Positions 1 through 11,205 of a DNA stretch of 64,000 nt are shown here, piece after piece; position 1 is the first letter of the stretch; every line of letters begins with the position of its first letter. This DNA comes from Salvator merianae. Its lineage: Eukaryota; Chordata; Lepidosauria; Squamata; Teiidae. Location of the stretch: assembly GCA_003586115.2 (NCBI GenBank), contig QVOM02000113.1:191787-255786 (forward strand), given 5' to 3'. The notes beneath the pieces are model-generated. The model searched no databases. It was not told the DNA's origin and saw only the letters and a program-made list of their open reading frames with translations. The translations under genes were made by a program, and so were the position numbers.

Positions 1-620
1 TTTGATGCCTTGGCAGGAAAGAAAGTGCAAAAGAATCTGAGAAGACAACCAACTGTGACCTTCCACACCAAGACATTTTTTTAGCTGTTGCAATTCTCTA
101 ATTTCTTCAGATTGTAAATACAAATGTCTCTGTTTAGCATAACCTGCTTGTATTAGAGCTGTCTGTTGGTGTTTATTAAACAAGGTGTATATGGGATACA
201 GAGCAACTAAGGGAGTCACCTGGGATAGGTCCTGTATCAAGCTTGTTCTCCACCTACTCCAGACCTTCAACATATCCTTTGGGGCCAAAAATAATATAGG
301 TGAGGTTATTCCAACTTCCCAAACCTTCTAACAGAAACCATTTGATTTCAGGATTAAGATATGCCTAGAATAATTGCCTTAGCCGAAAAGTTAGTAAAAT
401 AAAGGAATGGACCAATAATGCACCAACCCTCATTTGAAATATTAGTGTGTAGAAGGGTTTTAGAAAAATGTGGCTTTTTGCTGTTATATATAAACTTACT
501 AAATTTGTCATTCAAAGTTTACATAACTATTTTAGAGGGGAAAATTGGCAGAGTTTGAAATAAGTTATTTGGATTGAAGATGAAGATGCCTAACATTTAA
601 AGGAAGTGTTCTGTATTAAC
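1..620 (-). mobile_element. L1 LINE fragment (ORF2, region after the reverse transcriptase)
   Basis: Translated on the reverse strand, this stretch gives broken pieces with the pattern of L1 ORF2 downstream of the RT. They include a segment around 480-560 reading LNDKFSKFIYNSKKPHFSK (the conserved F-I-W/Y-x-x-K-K-P-R/H block), an xxNPEIKWFLLEGLG segment near 330, and TPLVALYPIYTLF near 150. Several frame changes and stops make it a dead copy. It runs off the left edge, so the C-terminus and 3' end lie outside the window. The family call is from recognised motif order; the right boundary is approximate. Confidence 0.7.
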
Positions 621-960
621 TAGGCCATTTTGAAGTGATAATACCATGTTTTGAAATTTAGAAGGGGAAAGGGGAGAAGCCCTTGGATAAAAAATATGCA
701 GAAGAGGAATTAGCCACTGAACTATAAATAACCAATGTTAATAACAAGTACAGTATCAAAACTATTAAAATCTCATCTTTGTTACAGATCTGGTACATAT
801 ATGTGTGTTTCAAGCAATGCTCAACAGAATTTGTACTCCCCTTAGACTTAGGAAGTACCTTGGTGCTCAATACTGAGCTCAAATGACCTAGTGAGCAAAT
901 TCCTATATACCTAGGGGAAAACAAAAAAACAATGTTCCATAGAAATACCAATATGCCATC
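621..960. other. Unclassified AT-rich stretch
   Basis: No recognisable gene or repeat. A 97-codon reverse reading frame at 658-951 has no family resemblance and low-complexity hydrophobic composition; I treat it as chance. Confidence 0.4.
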
Positions 961-1167
961 TGAGCTCCAGGGCTAATTTGCATATTCCCAGTGCATTCTG
1001 GGAAGAGGCAGAAAGTCACTGTGAGAGACGAGGTAGCCAGGAGGAAGGTAGCTGGAAGGAAACCGGCGAACCGTGTGTCGAACGGCGCACTTTTTTTTTT
1101 TTTTTTAACTAGAATTTCTAAATTAAATATATAGTTAAAGAACTACTGTTTAATATCTCTCAAGAGG
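961..1167 (+). promoter_or_regulatory. CR1-A 5' leader, candidate internal promoter
   Basis: Precedes the first ORF1 ATG at 1,168. It holds an octamer-like ATTTGCAT (976-983), an inverted repeat TTCCCAG-TGCATT-CTGGGAA (985-1004), a CpG-containing stretch (1,060-1,090), then a T run and AT-rich DNA. The reverse strand of 993-1004 reads TTCCCAGAATGC, the core of the vertebrate ZNF143/Staf motif. That it drives the LINE is inference only. Confidence 0.35.
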
Positions 1168-1624
1168 ATGCAACCAACTGTAGACAATATGGAGAAAGAA
1201 AGAAGCTTTATAGTTAGCTGCAATGAGTGTGACTGACAGGCTGCCAACACTCTTCAGTCCTACAGACTATTACCCATTCCTACTTATACATGTAGGGACA
1301 AATGACACCGCAGGAAGGAACTTTGAAGCTATCTGCAGAGACTTTGAAGACCTAGGCAGGAAAGTGAAGAAACTGGGAGCACAAGTTGTCATTTCTTCTA
1401 TCCTACCAGTGAATGATTGTGGAACAAGAAGATGGAGCAAGATTCTAGAGGTAAACAACTGGCGACGTCAATGGTGCTACCAACAAGGATTTGGATTTCT
1501 AGACCATGGATTAAACTACTTATATGATGGACTCCTTGCACGAGATGGGCTCCATCTTACAAAGACAAGAAAGCACATATTTGGCAGAAGACCTGCTGCA
1601 CTCATCAGGAGAGCTTTAAACTAG
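1168..1624 (+). pseudogene. CR1-A ORF1 remnant (SGNH esterase domain)
   Basis: Starts at ATG 1,168 with a short frame ending ...VSCNECD then stop (1,234-1,236); the CxxC looks like the beginning of the CR1 ORF1 zinc finger. A frameshift or deletion then joins directly to the second half of the esterase domain: LLIHVGTNDTAG (the GxND block) near 1,278-1,315, and ARDGLHL near 1,540 (the Asp-x-x-His block), ending RRALN at 1,622. The segment holding the GDS nucleophile is missing, so an internal deletion removed the N-terminal half of the domain. In CR1 this protein is thought to act in RNP formation or membrane/lipid interaction; this copy cannot be functional. Confidence 0.8.
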
Positions 1625-1769
1625 GGCAAAAGGGGAAGGGAAGTAAAAGTCCAGAGAAAGATAAGCAGCTAATGAATAGAGGTGAGGATCTTGCTACCAG
1701 AAATGAAAGGAAGGAAGACAAACAGTTTGGGAAAAAACTAGAGGAGTCAAGCCTGTAAGAGACATTTGT

Positions 1770-4556
1770 CACAAACTAAGATGTTTCTATACCAATGTGC
1801 AGAGCATGGGAAACAAACGAGGAGAATTGGAAATCCTAACACAGGAAAATAAATATGATGACATAGACATAATTGAAACTTGGTGGGATGATACACATGA
1901 TTGGAACATAGCACTTGAAGGCTACAACTTATTTAAAAAAAAAACAGGGTTAATAAAAGGGGAGAAGGTGTTGCATTGTATGTAAAGAAAGCATATACCA
2001 CCACAGAGATTTATCTTTCAGATAATGGAAGCCCTGTAGAAACCGTTTGGGTGAAAATACAAGGAGAGAGCAACACAAAGGATACTGTTATAGGAGTTTA
2101 TTATAGACCCCCTGGACAAACAGAAGATATGATGAACTCTTTATACATCAGATGGCCAAGCTCTCAGGGAAACATGACCTAGTGATTATGGGAGATTTTA
2201 ACTATCTGGACATTTGTTGGGAAACTCTCACAGGAAAAAGTCACGGGTCCAATAAATTCTTATCCTCTCTTGCAGATAACTTCATCTTCCAAAAGATGGA
2301 GGAAAAAAACAAGGGGGTCTGCTATTTTGGACCTAATTCTTACCTACAGGAAGGAAATGGTTGAGGAAGTAAGGGTGATGGGGACCCTGGGAGGCAGTGA
2401 CCATGCTATCATTGAATTTTGTATAACAAAAGGAGGAAGATCTGAGAGGACTCAGATTTCAAGGTTGAACTTCAGAAGAGCAGATTTTGATGGACTCAGA
2501 AGGAGGGTAGGAAGGATTCATTGGCTGGATGTCTTAAAGGACAGAAATGTCCAGGAAGGATGGGAAATTTTGAGAAAGGAGATTCTAGAAGCACAATCTT
2601 TAACCATACCTAAAAGAAGAAGGAATGGCAAGTATCTAAAGAGAACAGAGTGGATGAACCCTGAACTTAATAACTTGCTAAAAAGAAAAAAAAGGAAAAA
2701 AAAGAAAGAAATGTTTAAAAAATTGGAGGGGGACATATCAAAAGAAGAATATAATGCAATTTGCAGAAACTGTAGGATAAGTGTCGGAAAGGCTAAAGCT
2801 AAGAATGAATTGAAGATTGCAAGAGAGGCCAAAATCAATAAAAAAGGGTTTGAGGGTTATGTCAGAAACAAAAGAAAAGTCAGAGAAGCTATAGGACCTT
2901 TACAGAATGAGAAGGGTGATTTGGTCAAAAACGACATTGAGAAGGCAGAACTTCTGAACTCCTATTTTGTATCTGTTTTCTCTCAGAAATGAAATGAAGC
3001 ATCAGCTGGCCTTCATTGTGCTGTTGAGGGAATAAGAGAATCAAGGCTCTGTATGGATAAGGAGAAGGTGAGGGAACACTTAGCAAACTTAAATGAATTC
3101 AAGTCTCCAGGCCCAGATGAATTACATCCTAGGGTGCTGAAGGAATTAGCTGATATAATTGCTGAACCACTCTCTGTGATATTTGAGAACTGCTGGAGAA
3201 CAGGAGAAGTCCCAGAAGATTGGAGAAGGGCAAATGTTGTCCCTATCTTCAAAAAAGGGAAGAAGGCTGACTCAGGAAACTACAGGCCTGTGAGCCTGAC
3301 TTCAATACCAGGCAAGATCCTTGAACAAATTGTTAAATAGCATATATGTGAGCACTTGGTTGGGAATACAGTAATTAACCAGAGCCAATAGGGATTTGTA
3401 AAAAACAAGTCATCCCAGATTAGTCTCATTTCCTTTTATGACAAAATTAGTGGATGGATTGATCAAGGAAATGCTGTGGACATAGTATATCTTGACTTTA
3501 GCAATGCATTTGACAAGGTGTCTCATACCATAATTATTGAAAAAAATGATCAAATATGGGAACGACAGGACAACTGTTAGGTAGATTCATAGCTGGCTTA
3601 GCGATCGTACTCAAGGAGTGATCATAAATGGCTTCACATCCGATTGGAAGGCTGTTTCGAGTGGGGTACCACAAGGCTCCGTCTTGGGCCCGGTGCTATT
3701 CAACATTTTTATAAATGATCTGGATAAGGGAGTCAAGGGGACGCTGATCAAACCTGCAGATGACACAAAGCTAGGAGGGCTTGGTAACACTAGGTAGAAG
3801 AAGGAGAGGATTCAAAAAGTTCTAGACATGCTTGAACAATGGGCTGAAACTAACAGGATGACATTTAACAGGAAGAAATGCAAAGTCTTACATATGGGTA
3901 AGAAAAATGACAATATCCAATACAGAATGGGAGGAATCTCACTGAGCAGCAGCACATGTGAAAAGGATCTGGGTGTCCTAGTAGATCACAGATTAAATAT
4001 GAGTCTACAGTGTGATGCAGCTGCAAAAAAGGCAAACACCATCCTGGGTTATATCAAGAGGATCACAGCATTTAGATCATGAGAAGTAATTATCCCTCTT
4101 TACTCCACCTTGGTCAGGCCTCAACTGGAGTATTGTGTCCAGTTCTGGGCACCCCAATTTAAAAAAGACTTTGACAAATTGGAGCAAGTTCAGAGAAGGG
4201 CTACCAAAATGGTGAGTGTTCTACAAACAATGCCCTATGAGGAATGGTTAAAGGGTCTAGGAATGTTTAGCCTGCAGAAGAGAAGACTGAGAGGAGACAT
4301 GATAGCTGTTATCAAGTATCTGAAGGGCTGTCATAGTGTAGAAGGATTGTCCCTATTCTCACTTGCACTAGAAGGAAGGACTAGAAACAATGGGATAAAA
4401 CTGCAAGGGAGTAGACACAGGGTATATATTAGAAAAAAACTTTCTGACAGTAAGGGCAATCAGTCATTGGAACAGGTTACCACAGGAGGTGGTGGGTTGT
4501 CCTTCACTGAAAGTCTTCAAAGAGAGATTGGATGGATCTCTCTTTGGGATGGTTTA
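1770..4556 (+). pseudogene. CR1-A ORF2 (endonuclease-reverse transcriptase), broken
   Basis: APE-type endonuclease blocks are visible in different frames: IETWW near 1,877, [12 protein letters not shown] near 2,187-2,222 and GGSDHAII near 2,392. The RT follows with FKSPGPDELHPRVLKEL near 3,098, NYRPVSLTSIPGK near 3,280, and a damaged catalytic box (PADDTK instead of FADDTK, near 3,751). The C-terminal block [14 protein letters not shown] is at about 4,115. Stops at 3,338 and several frame changes between 1,980 and 4,100 break it. It normally nicks target DNA and primes reverse transcription of the CR1 RNA. Confidence 0.85.
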
Positions 4557-4635
4557 GTGAATCCTGCATTGAGCAGGGGGTTGGTCTCAATGACGCTGGA
4601 GGTCCCTTCCAACTCTATGATTCTAAATGCTCCTG

Positions 4636-4886
4636 GCCTTTTTTTAAAAAACAAATATTAAAATTGAAAGTGTCAAACCATTAGCTAACCATTAGCTGGT
4701 TACAACCATTAGCTAAGCCTCTAAATTAGATATGGTAACCCAATTAAACCCTTTATTTATATGTAAATAATAAGAAAAAAAATCTATTAAGAGCTATTAT
4801 ATAGCTAATAATAGCATTTTAATGCTATTATTAAAATACTATTACCAAGGCCCTCCTCTACAGTGAAAAGAGGCAGATTTTGAATT
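4636..4886. other. AT-rich spacer
   Basis: Contains a short tandem of 'ccattagct' (4,678-4,714) and an inverted AT-rich run around 4,795-4,842. No gene seen. Confidence 0.4.
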
Positions 4887-5950
4887 TTAGCAAGCAAAGG
4901 AGAACATGCCGTTATCCTGGCAAAACATCAAAGGGATGGTTTGTCCTGTGATTGTGACTCGTGGTTTCTTTTTATTAGCATATGTTGGAAGGAATTGCCA
5001 GTTTCCCTTCTGAGAGGATTGGGGTGTCATTTGTTCTTGTAAGTCACCTTTGCCAGCCCAAGGTGGTTGGATATTCAAAGTTGATAGAAGAGTTGTTGCT
5101 TCTTCTTTATCTGCTGCCATAAGAACCTTTCCTTTGTGTTGAACTGTAATGGTGACTGGATACTTCCAATGGAAGTAGATGTTAGCTGCCTATAGTGCCT
5201 GAGTAACAGGTTTTAGTTGGCATTTTTGATTAAGCATTTCTTGTGCCAGGTCCTGCAGAAACAAAATAGATTGTCCTACCATGGCTAAAGAGGCTTTGGT
5301 CCACAGCGTTCTGTAGGGTGTTTCAACTTGAATTTTTCAAATCCTATAATAATGGTCCTGGGTTGCTCGTCTGGCAAGGGCTTTGGACATAATGCTCTGT
5401 GAGCTCTGGAAATGTCAGATCTAACTACTGTCACATCAGGTACTGCCTCTTTCCCCCATTTAAGGAAAAAGAAGATAATGTGTCCTTGTTCAGTGTCCTC
5501 CTTCCCTTATGCGAAGGTTGCACCTACGAGACTGATTCTCCAGGCACGTTACCTGGTATCTCAGCTGCTAGTATTGGGTTTGTAGGTTCTGAGTAGATTC
5601 TGCATTTTGTATAGCAGTGCCCATGGATTCTGAGGCAGTTTCTTCCACCTCTTTAATTTCAGCTGTCAAATCCTTAACAGTTTACTCATTACCTTAACGT
5701 TGGTACCAATTTCTTCTATTGTATCTTTCCAATCCTGAGCTAATGCTAACCAAAGTGCTCCTAATTGAGGATTAATCACTTCCATCACTGTCTAAGGGGT
5801 TAATTGATGAGAGTTCTAAGTAATATTAATTGTGAAGTCGTATGGTGAGGCCACCATTTTAGGCTTCTTTGGGAGTTTTAGGCCCTATTTATTTGCTTTC
5901 CCTTTCTGCCCATTTTTTTTTAAAATGAAAAGGGTCAAAAAAGGGTCTTA
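4887..5950 (-). pseudogene. L1 ORF1 (RNA-binding chaperone), decayed, reverse strand
   Basis: Reading the reverse strand from about 5,950 to 4,887 gives the order of an L1 ORF1p. A coiled-coil-like segment comes first (around 5,600-5,760: many E, K, I and L, including TAEIKEVEETA). Then an RRM/C-terminal-domain segment reads SILFLQDLAQEMLNQ near 5,250 and QLKPVTQAL near 5,200. Last comes YFHWKYPVTITVQHKGK followed by EEATTLLSTLNIQPP near 5,050-5,170. These match the L1 ORF1 C-terminal pattern (F-x-D-L-S/A-x-x-T, then the final Y-R/H-W-x-x-P block). Stops and frameshifts interrupt it. The companion ORF2 is not adjacent in the expected order, so this is a rearranged fragment. Confidence 0.7.
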
Positions 5951-6309
5951 CAATTGAAAATAAAGCTTTAAGACAGCTCAGAGGGTGTTTGCTGGCCAAA
6001 CTACTGACTCAGAAGGTGTCACGTAACTAAAATTCAACTGTGGAGGAATGGAGCTTTAGCAGGACAACTGCCATTTTGGTTGCTGCACATGCCCTCCCTT
6101 TTGCATAAATTTTGACTCTATTTCCATTGTTTCATAATTGGTATTAAAACGGCATGTAATAAAAAATGAAATAACTTTTAGTGTCATTATTAATCTGCAA
6201 TAAAACAATGTTATGAAGCAAGAATACATGCAGGTTGGATAGAACCAGGGTGCCCTTGTAGAAGAGGAGGGTAATGTTGCAATTTCAATAGAAAAAACAA
6301 AGGTTGGTA
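5951..6309. other. Unclassified
   Basis: AT-rich, no recognised feature; may be 5' UTR of the L1 fragment that reads leftward. Confidence 0.3.
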
Positions 6310-7862
6310 AAAGGTTGGCTAGCCATAATCTCTAAGATTGAAACTAGGTTGATATGAAGAATTAGATTTCAAATAATCCTTCTTTGTCATGGTGTTTTTA
6401 TAAGAGACAGCATTTAATACTTGCACCTCCTTCAGTTCTATATTCCTCCATTTCAGAAGAGGGTCCCTAAAGTTATGCAAAAATTGGAAATTCAAAAAGC
6501 ATGGAAGTAATTCTCTAAATTTGGAATTCCCCACTCTCCTCATTGTTGATGACTTTAGGTAATGAATCTAGAGAGCCCACATTTATTAGTCTTGAAGATT
6601 AATTTATCAAATTGTTTAATTGTCTCTATATACGATTAGAGTAGGGCATAGGCAAAACTTAGAAGAAAAATAAGATCATGGGAAAGATATTCATTTTTAT
6701 GGCAGTGACCCAACTAAGTAGTGAAAGGAATTCCCCAGTCCAATAAGTAATGTCCCTTTTAATCAAATGAATAAGCAGGTTACAATTTCCACGAATTAGT
6801 TTATGTTAAAAAGTTGAAAGAGTGATTATGCTTCTTATGTTGAATCTTAAGACCTGTGAACTTCTGCATAGCAAGTTGTATACTTGATGGAACATTTTTA
6901 AACAGGACTTCAGAATTATGTAAGTTAATTGTCAGTCAAGGTAAAACAGAAAAGTCTAGAATAATATTGCATTGTCTCAAAGCAATGATAATTAAGGAAT
7001 CGTCTGCATAATGTTGATGTCTATGCCCATATCCATATACAGATGGATAGTCTTGTTCCTTTTTATGTATTTCAAAAAGGGCTCTATAGCTATGTTAAAT
7101 AATAAAGGAGAGAGGGAACATCCCTATTTTGTTCCCTTTCTACACTAAAATAATGGCATATGAATTATTAATGTTCAGGTAGACCAGATAATCTGTTACA
7201 AATCAATCAATACTTTTAGAATATAAGGGTGAAGAATGGAATCAAAGGCTTTATGTATATCCATAAATAGGATGTCTAATAACTGTTAAGTAATTTGGGC
7301 ATTGTGTATCACAAGCAGAAGGATCCTAAATCACCCTGACATGAATTCACCTTGATCCAGGTGTATGAAATAATGCAGAAAAGTGATAAGTCTTATAAAA
7401 ATTATTCCTGCAAAAATCTTTAAATCTTGATTAATCAGGATGATTGGTCTGTAGGATCCAGGTTTGATAGGATCCTTGTTCACTTTAAACATAAGGGCAA
7501 GAAAAGCTTATATCCATCAATTTGGGATCTATCCTGTCTCCAATATATGGTGTAAAAATTCTGTCAAGTATAGAGAAAACATGCATTTCTAAGTCTTAAA
7601 AAAATCCATCAAACATCCATCATTACCTGGTGATTTGAACATATGGAGCTTATTAATTTGAGTAAGCACTTCTTGACATATTATAGGAACATTTAGAGTC
7701 TTTCTTTGATCTTTTGTTTGTGAACAGAAAAGGTCAATGTTAGATAAGGTATTGTAGAAGTGTATAATTTCTGATAAAATGCAGTCATAATTTCATGAAT
7801 AGGTTTGATAGATGTTTGAATGACTGATAATATTTCTGATTAGTATATATCTGTGCCCTGAC
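6310..7862 (-). mobile_element. L1 ORF2 fragment (reverse transcriptase and downstream)
   Basis: On the reverse strand, about 7,140-7,070 reads GTK-GCSLSPLLFNIAIEP, the L1 RT block before the catalytic box. Next come a YADD-like region near 7,000 and KMNIFPMILFF near 6,690. WGIPNLENYFHAF lies near 6,520-6,480 (the L1 'GG-x-G-x-P-N' block). Numerous stops and indels. Lies in the same orientation as the other L1 debris at the left of the window but cannot be one uninterrupted element with it, because ORF1 at 4,887-5,950 would then be downstream of the RT. Confidence 0.75.
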
Positions 7863-7896
7863 AATAAACTGTGAATTGAAAACCTCCCCACCCCCT

Positions 7897-8018
7897 GGGC
7901 CTATTCACACTTAGTGAATGGAACATTCCAGAACAGAGACTGGAATGGAGCATTCACACCTGCAAACAGCTCCACCTGACTGGAAACTTACCAAAGCCCA
8001 CTTGAAACTCATCTGAAG
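7897..8018 (+). mobile_element. Left end of a PIF/Harbinger-like element (fragment)
   Basis: Begins GGGCCTATTCACACTT, the terminal motif shared by the family described at 14,427, 49,846 and 61,738. A matching right end is not visible; the 181-bp element at 8,019 sits directly against it, so it may be truncated or split by it. Confidence 0.45.
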
Positions 8019-8199
8019 GGCCCTTTCTGCACTTGGCCTTATTCTAGATTATATCCTGGAATAGGGACCTGCCACCTGCATGCTAGTGTGAACTACAGCA
8101 GGCCCCCACCTAGGGCCTGCTGTAATCTGTACTAATATGTGGACAGCAGGTCCCTATTCTGGGATATAATCCAGAATAAAGCCAAGTGCAGAAAGGTCC
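8019..8199. mobile_element. 181-bp inverted-repeat element (MITE), AAG-flanked
   Basis: Almost wholly an inverted repeat. The left end GGCCCTTTCTGCACTTGG matches the right end GGACCTTTCTGCACTTGG read on the reverse strand, and internal arms (AGGGACCTGCC... / ...GGCAGGTCCCT) continue the fold. It is flanked by AAG at 8,016-8,018 and 8,200-8,202, which I read as a 3-bp target duplication. Close relatives are at 14,564 and 14,747, and a 40-bp end fragment is at 61,383. No coding capacity. Confidence 0.75.
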
Positions 8200-9270
8200 A
8201 AGGTCACCAGCTATGGTCAGGAAAATTTTGGTCTCCAAGCTGACCTATGGTTGACCTATCAGGCTACCTTCAATAACTGTATGTGTCTGCTCCATATCAG
8301 AGAGGGATTTTACAGCTCTGATGCAGCTCTGAGAGCCAATGGGAGGCATAATTGACAATTGCTTTCCACACAAGCATATGAAGATTCTAAATTTAAAATT
8401 TTGAACAGAGAATGTGACTTCTGGTGAAACTTCTGGTTCTTGCCTGAGCAGATAATTCATTTGTGCTATCACATTCCATGTCAGAGATATTTTCAAAGAG
8501 GAGACAGGCCCTTAGTGACTTAATCATTGCCTCCTGCTTCCATGCAAATTCCCATGACAATCAGTGTCTTTTAACCTTAATTTAATCAAGGGATGAGGAA
8601 CTTATGATTTCTCATTTTTCACCTATTCTCTTTCTCATTGTTGCAAGTGGGAAACATAGGAAATCAGCAAGACCTATGAGTTAATTCTACCGCTCTCTCT
8701 TGTTTGAGTGGGAGTGATCAATGGAAACCATGCAAACTGGAGTGGCTAATTAGGTTTTCATTAACTTTACAGTTACATTGCCTTTTTTATTGTTTTACTA
8801 TTCACATATGTTGGATATAAAAAAGAAGACTGCTTGTGTCTATTGCATGTTCTTCAGTTTCAGAACAGGCAGTGAACCAGTAAAACCCTAATTTCTTTAC
8901 CATTCCTCCATTTTATGTTGCTACCTACTCTGGACATTGACTTTTTTTTTTTAAAGGAATCTTATTAGATTAATGTCAACAATTCTAGTATCATAACAGT
9001 TAGCATGTGTTGCTAATTAATTCTTAAGCAGTTAATCATCTACAAGTGTTTTGTGAAACCAGATGGCCTAAAATATCTAAGTTATTTGACAGTTTAAAAC
9101 TCATACACGCACAACTTCATTATAAATTCTGTCCTTGATCCAAACCTGCTAATAGGCATTCAGTGTGTGTTCTGATTCAAGGTGAATTAAATGACTCTGA
9201 AATATGAAAAATGGGGAAAGCTTTTGGCAGCTATGATTCACTGGCAAGGGCGGTGGATTGGAAATCAGGA
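8200..9270. other. Unclassified single-copy-looking DNA
   Basis: No gene, no repeat I recognise; T-run at 8,942-8,953. Confidence 0.35.
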
Positions 9271-9610
9271 GTTCTGGTTCACAGAGAAATATTTGGAAAC
9301 CTATTTTGCCTTTCTCATCTGCAAATATCTTTTCCTCCAAAGTTCTTCTAAAATATAGACAATGTTGCTTTCACCAGAGAATGGAGCATAACAAAAGCAA
9401 CATTGTCTATATTTTAGAAGAACCTTAGAGGAACAGATATTAGCAGAAGAGAAAGACACAATAGGTTTCCAAACATTACTCTATGAACCACAGTAATATT
9501 TGGAAACCTCTTTTGCCTATCTCATCTGCTAATAACTGCTCCTCTAAAGCTCTCATAGAATATAAACAGTTTTTTTTTTCCTTTCACAAGAGAATGGAGT
9601 ATAGCAGAGA
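9271..9610. repeat. Three copies of a ~105-bp unit, direct-inverted-direct
   Basis: Unit 1 (9,271-9,393) carries 'atatttggaaacctattttgcc' type sequence followed by 'tctaaaatatagacaatgtt'. Unit 2 (about 9,394-9,494) is its reverse complement, with 'aacattgtctatattttaga' as the inner arm. Unit 3 (about 9,495-9,610) is again direct and more diverged. The inner arms of units 1 and 2 are nearly perfect, giving a hairpin centred at about 9,388. Confidence 0.75.
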
Positions 9611-10539
9611 ATTTCAAGCTGCTCACCTTGGTTGTATTAAATGATCCATCAGAATGATAACCTACTTTGTAACCATAAGGAAAATATTAAAGATTAGAAT
9701 GGTGGCTTTCTCCCACTGTGGATGGTGGGGCAAAGAGTCAGATTAGGTAGATCTAATAGTAGGTGACATGTTATTAAGGTACAATTCTATACAAACCCAC
9801 AAAAAAAATAATCTGAACAAACATAGTGGATTATGCACACATTAACCAAAGCTGAATTGAATCATGTTTTAGGCAGAAGTGAAATGTAAACTCCAACTCT
9901 GAACTATTAGGGGTGATGAAGTACTGCTCACTTAGCCCTTGTGGGGTATTTATCTCTCAAATGATGCTTGTTGCATGAAGCAGTCAGGCATATACCTGTA
10001 CATGAGCTAAATTTGTACTAAATTTGTGATTAATTTTATTACATTGTTCAAAATGCAATCCTAATCTCAGTTTTCCTAAATTTGGGGAGACAGGATTAAA
10101 TGGATTATGTTAGGAACTCAAGAAAATGTACTGAAGAATTTTCAGCAGAGATTGAGAGTCACTTTGGTGGCACACCCAGCTGGAACAATTAGAAGACCTC
10201 CCACATTTGGCATCAAGATACTGCACCCCTCAGGTCACACCAGATGCACTTTTAGCTTGGTGTGGATGAAACCAATAGACACATTTTTCCTTACAGAAAG
10301 CACTTGTATGTCATAAGTCACTCTGTCAACAGTGTCCTGAAGAAAATCATGCTGAGAATAGTCAATTAAATCCAGAACTTGAAGAAATTAACTTGAAAAA
10401 GCTTTGTGAAAACCTAGGATTATATTCTCACTTGTGTTTTCAATATATCTTCAAAACTCTAATGACAGACACTATCTAGACATGCTCAAAAGGTTGGTCT
10501 CTGGTTGCAAAGGGGAGGAACAGGTAAATGGCTATGTGC
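9611..10539. other. Unclassified
   Basis: AT-rich; the 69-codon forward frame at 10,107-10,316 shows no recognised family. Around 9,780 and 10,050 are short phrases that resemble widespread reptile SINE sequence, too short to call. Confidence 0.3.
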
Positions 10540-11205
10540 CAGACATCTGGGTGGCCCACTCCTTATTCTGAAAGGGTTGACCTACTGATAAACATCTTTG
10601 AATTACTCTCAGAAGATCCCTTCAGAGGTGTTCTGCTGGTGAGGAAATTTATCTATACAGATGGTGTTCTGTGTGTAGAGATATTCCAGAAAGTCTAGCA
10701 GAGTGAGATGGGGCCTTAGACATGAATGGGATGGAGATACAGGGTGAGCCTGTATGACACCTCACTCCTGATAACTTCTCCTAGTAGCTTCAAATAGATA
10801 TTAAAAACCATGGGAGACAAGTTTGACCCCTGGGGGTGGGAGAAACATAAGTCTATTTTCAAGGTATCTGATAAAAATCCTCCATGATTGATCCCTGGTA
10901 GTGGTCTTGGAGATAGGAGCAGAAATTATGTAGACATGCCCTCCAATTCACAAACCTCTTAGCCTTTCCAGAAGGATTCCCTGGTCAGTGGTATCAAAAG
11001 TTTTTGAGATACCTGGGAGAACTATTAGAGTTTCACTTTCCCTATCTCTGTCTCAATAAAGGTCATCAATCAGATTGATCAGGGCAGTCTCAGTACTATA
11101 CTCAAGCCTGAAGCTAAATTGAAATGGGTCCAGATAATATGCTTCCTCCAAACATGGCTGAAGTTTAACTAGTATCACCCTGGCCAGCACTTGAATATTA
11201 TCAAA
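10540..11205 (-). mobile_element. L2-type LINE fragment (reverse transcriptase), reverse strand
   Basis: The reverse complement of about 11,200-10,560 aligns base by base with the forward L2-type LINE at 37,868-38,270. Shared stretches include 'ctggacccatttcaat', 'gatgacctt' and 'atccttctggaaaggct'. The protein equivalent is a decayed RT start: DPFQ-x-x-FR, ETALINLIDDL, then LLERLRGL, interrupted by stops. The 3' part and tail are missing. Confidence 0.75.

Larger units (their letters stand above)
961..4635 (+). mobile_element. CR1 LINE, copy A, near full length but decayed
   Basis: Layout is 5' GC-rich leader (961-1090), AT-rich tract, ORF1 remnant with SGNH-esterase motifs (to 1,624), then ORF2 with endonuclease and reverse transcriptase (about 1,770-4,556). 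The 3' end carries the CR1-type terminal sequence CTTCCAACTCTATGATTCTA at about 4,611-4,628. Copy B at 43,195-46,433 is clearly the same subfamily (matching protein blocks throughout). Multiple frameshifts and stops show copy A is old. It seems to interrupt a region of reverse-strand L1 debris. Confidence 0.9.

Noticed and set aside
4887..5120. Possible retroviral protease start (KKPRVTITGQ-like text on the reverse strand)
   Set aside because: No DTG/DSG active site follows, and the upstream text fits the L1 ORF1 C-terminal domain in order, so L1 ORF1 is the better reading.
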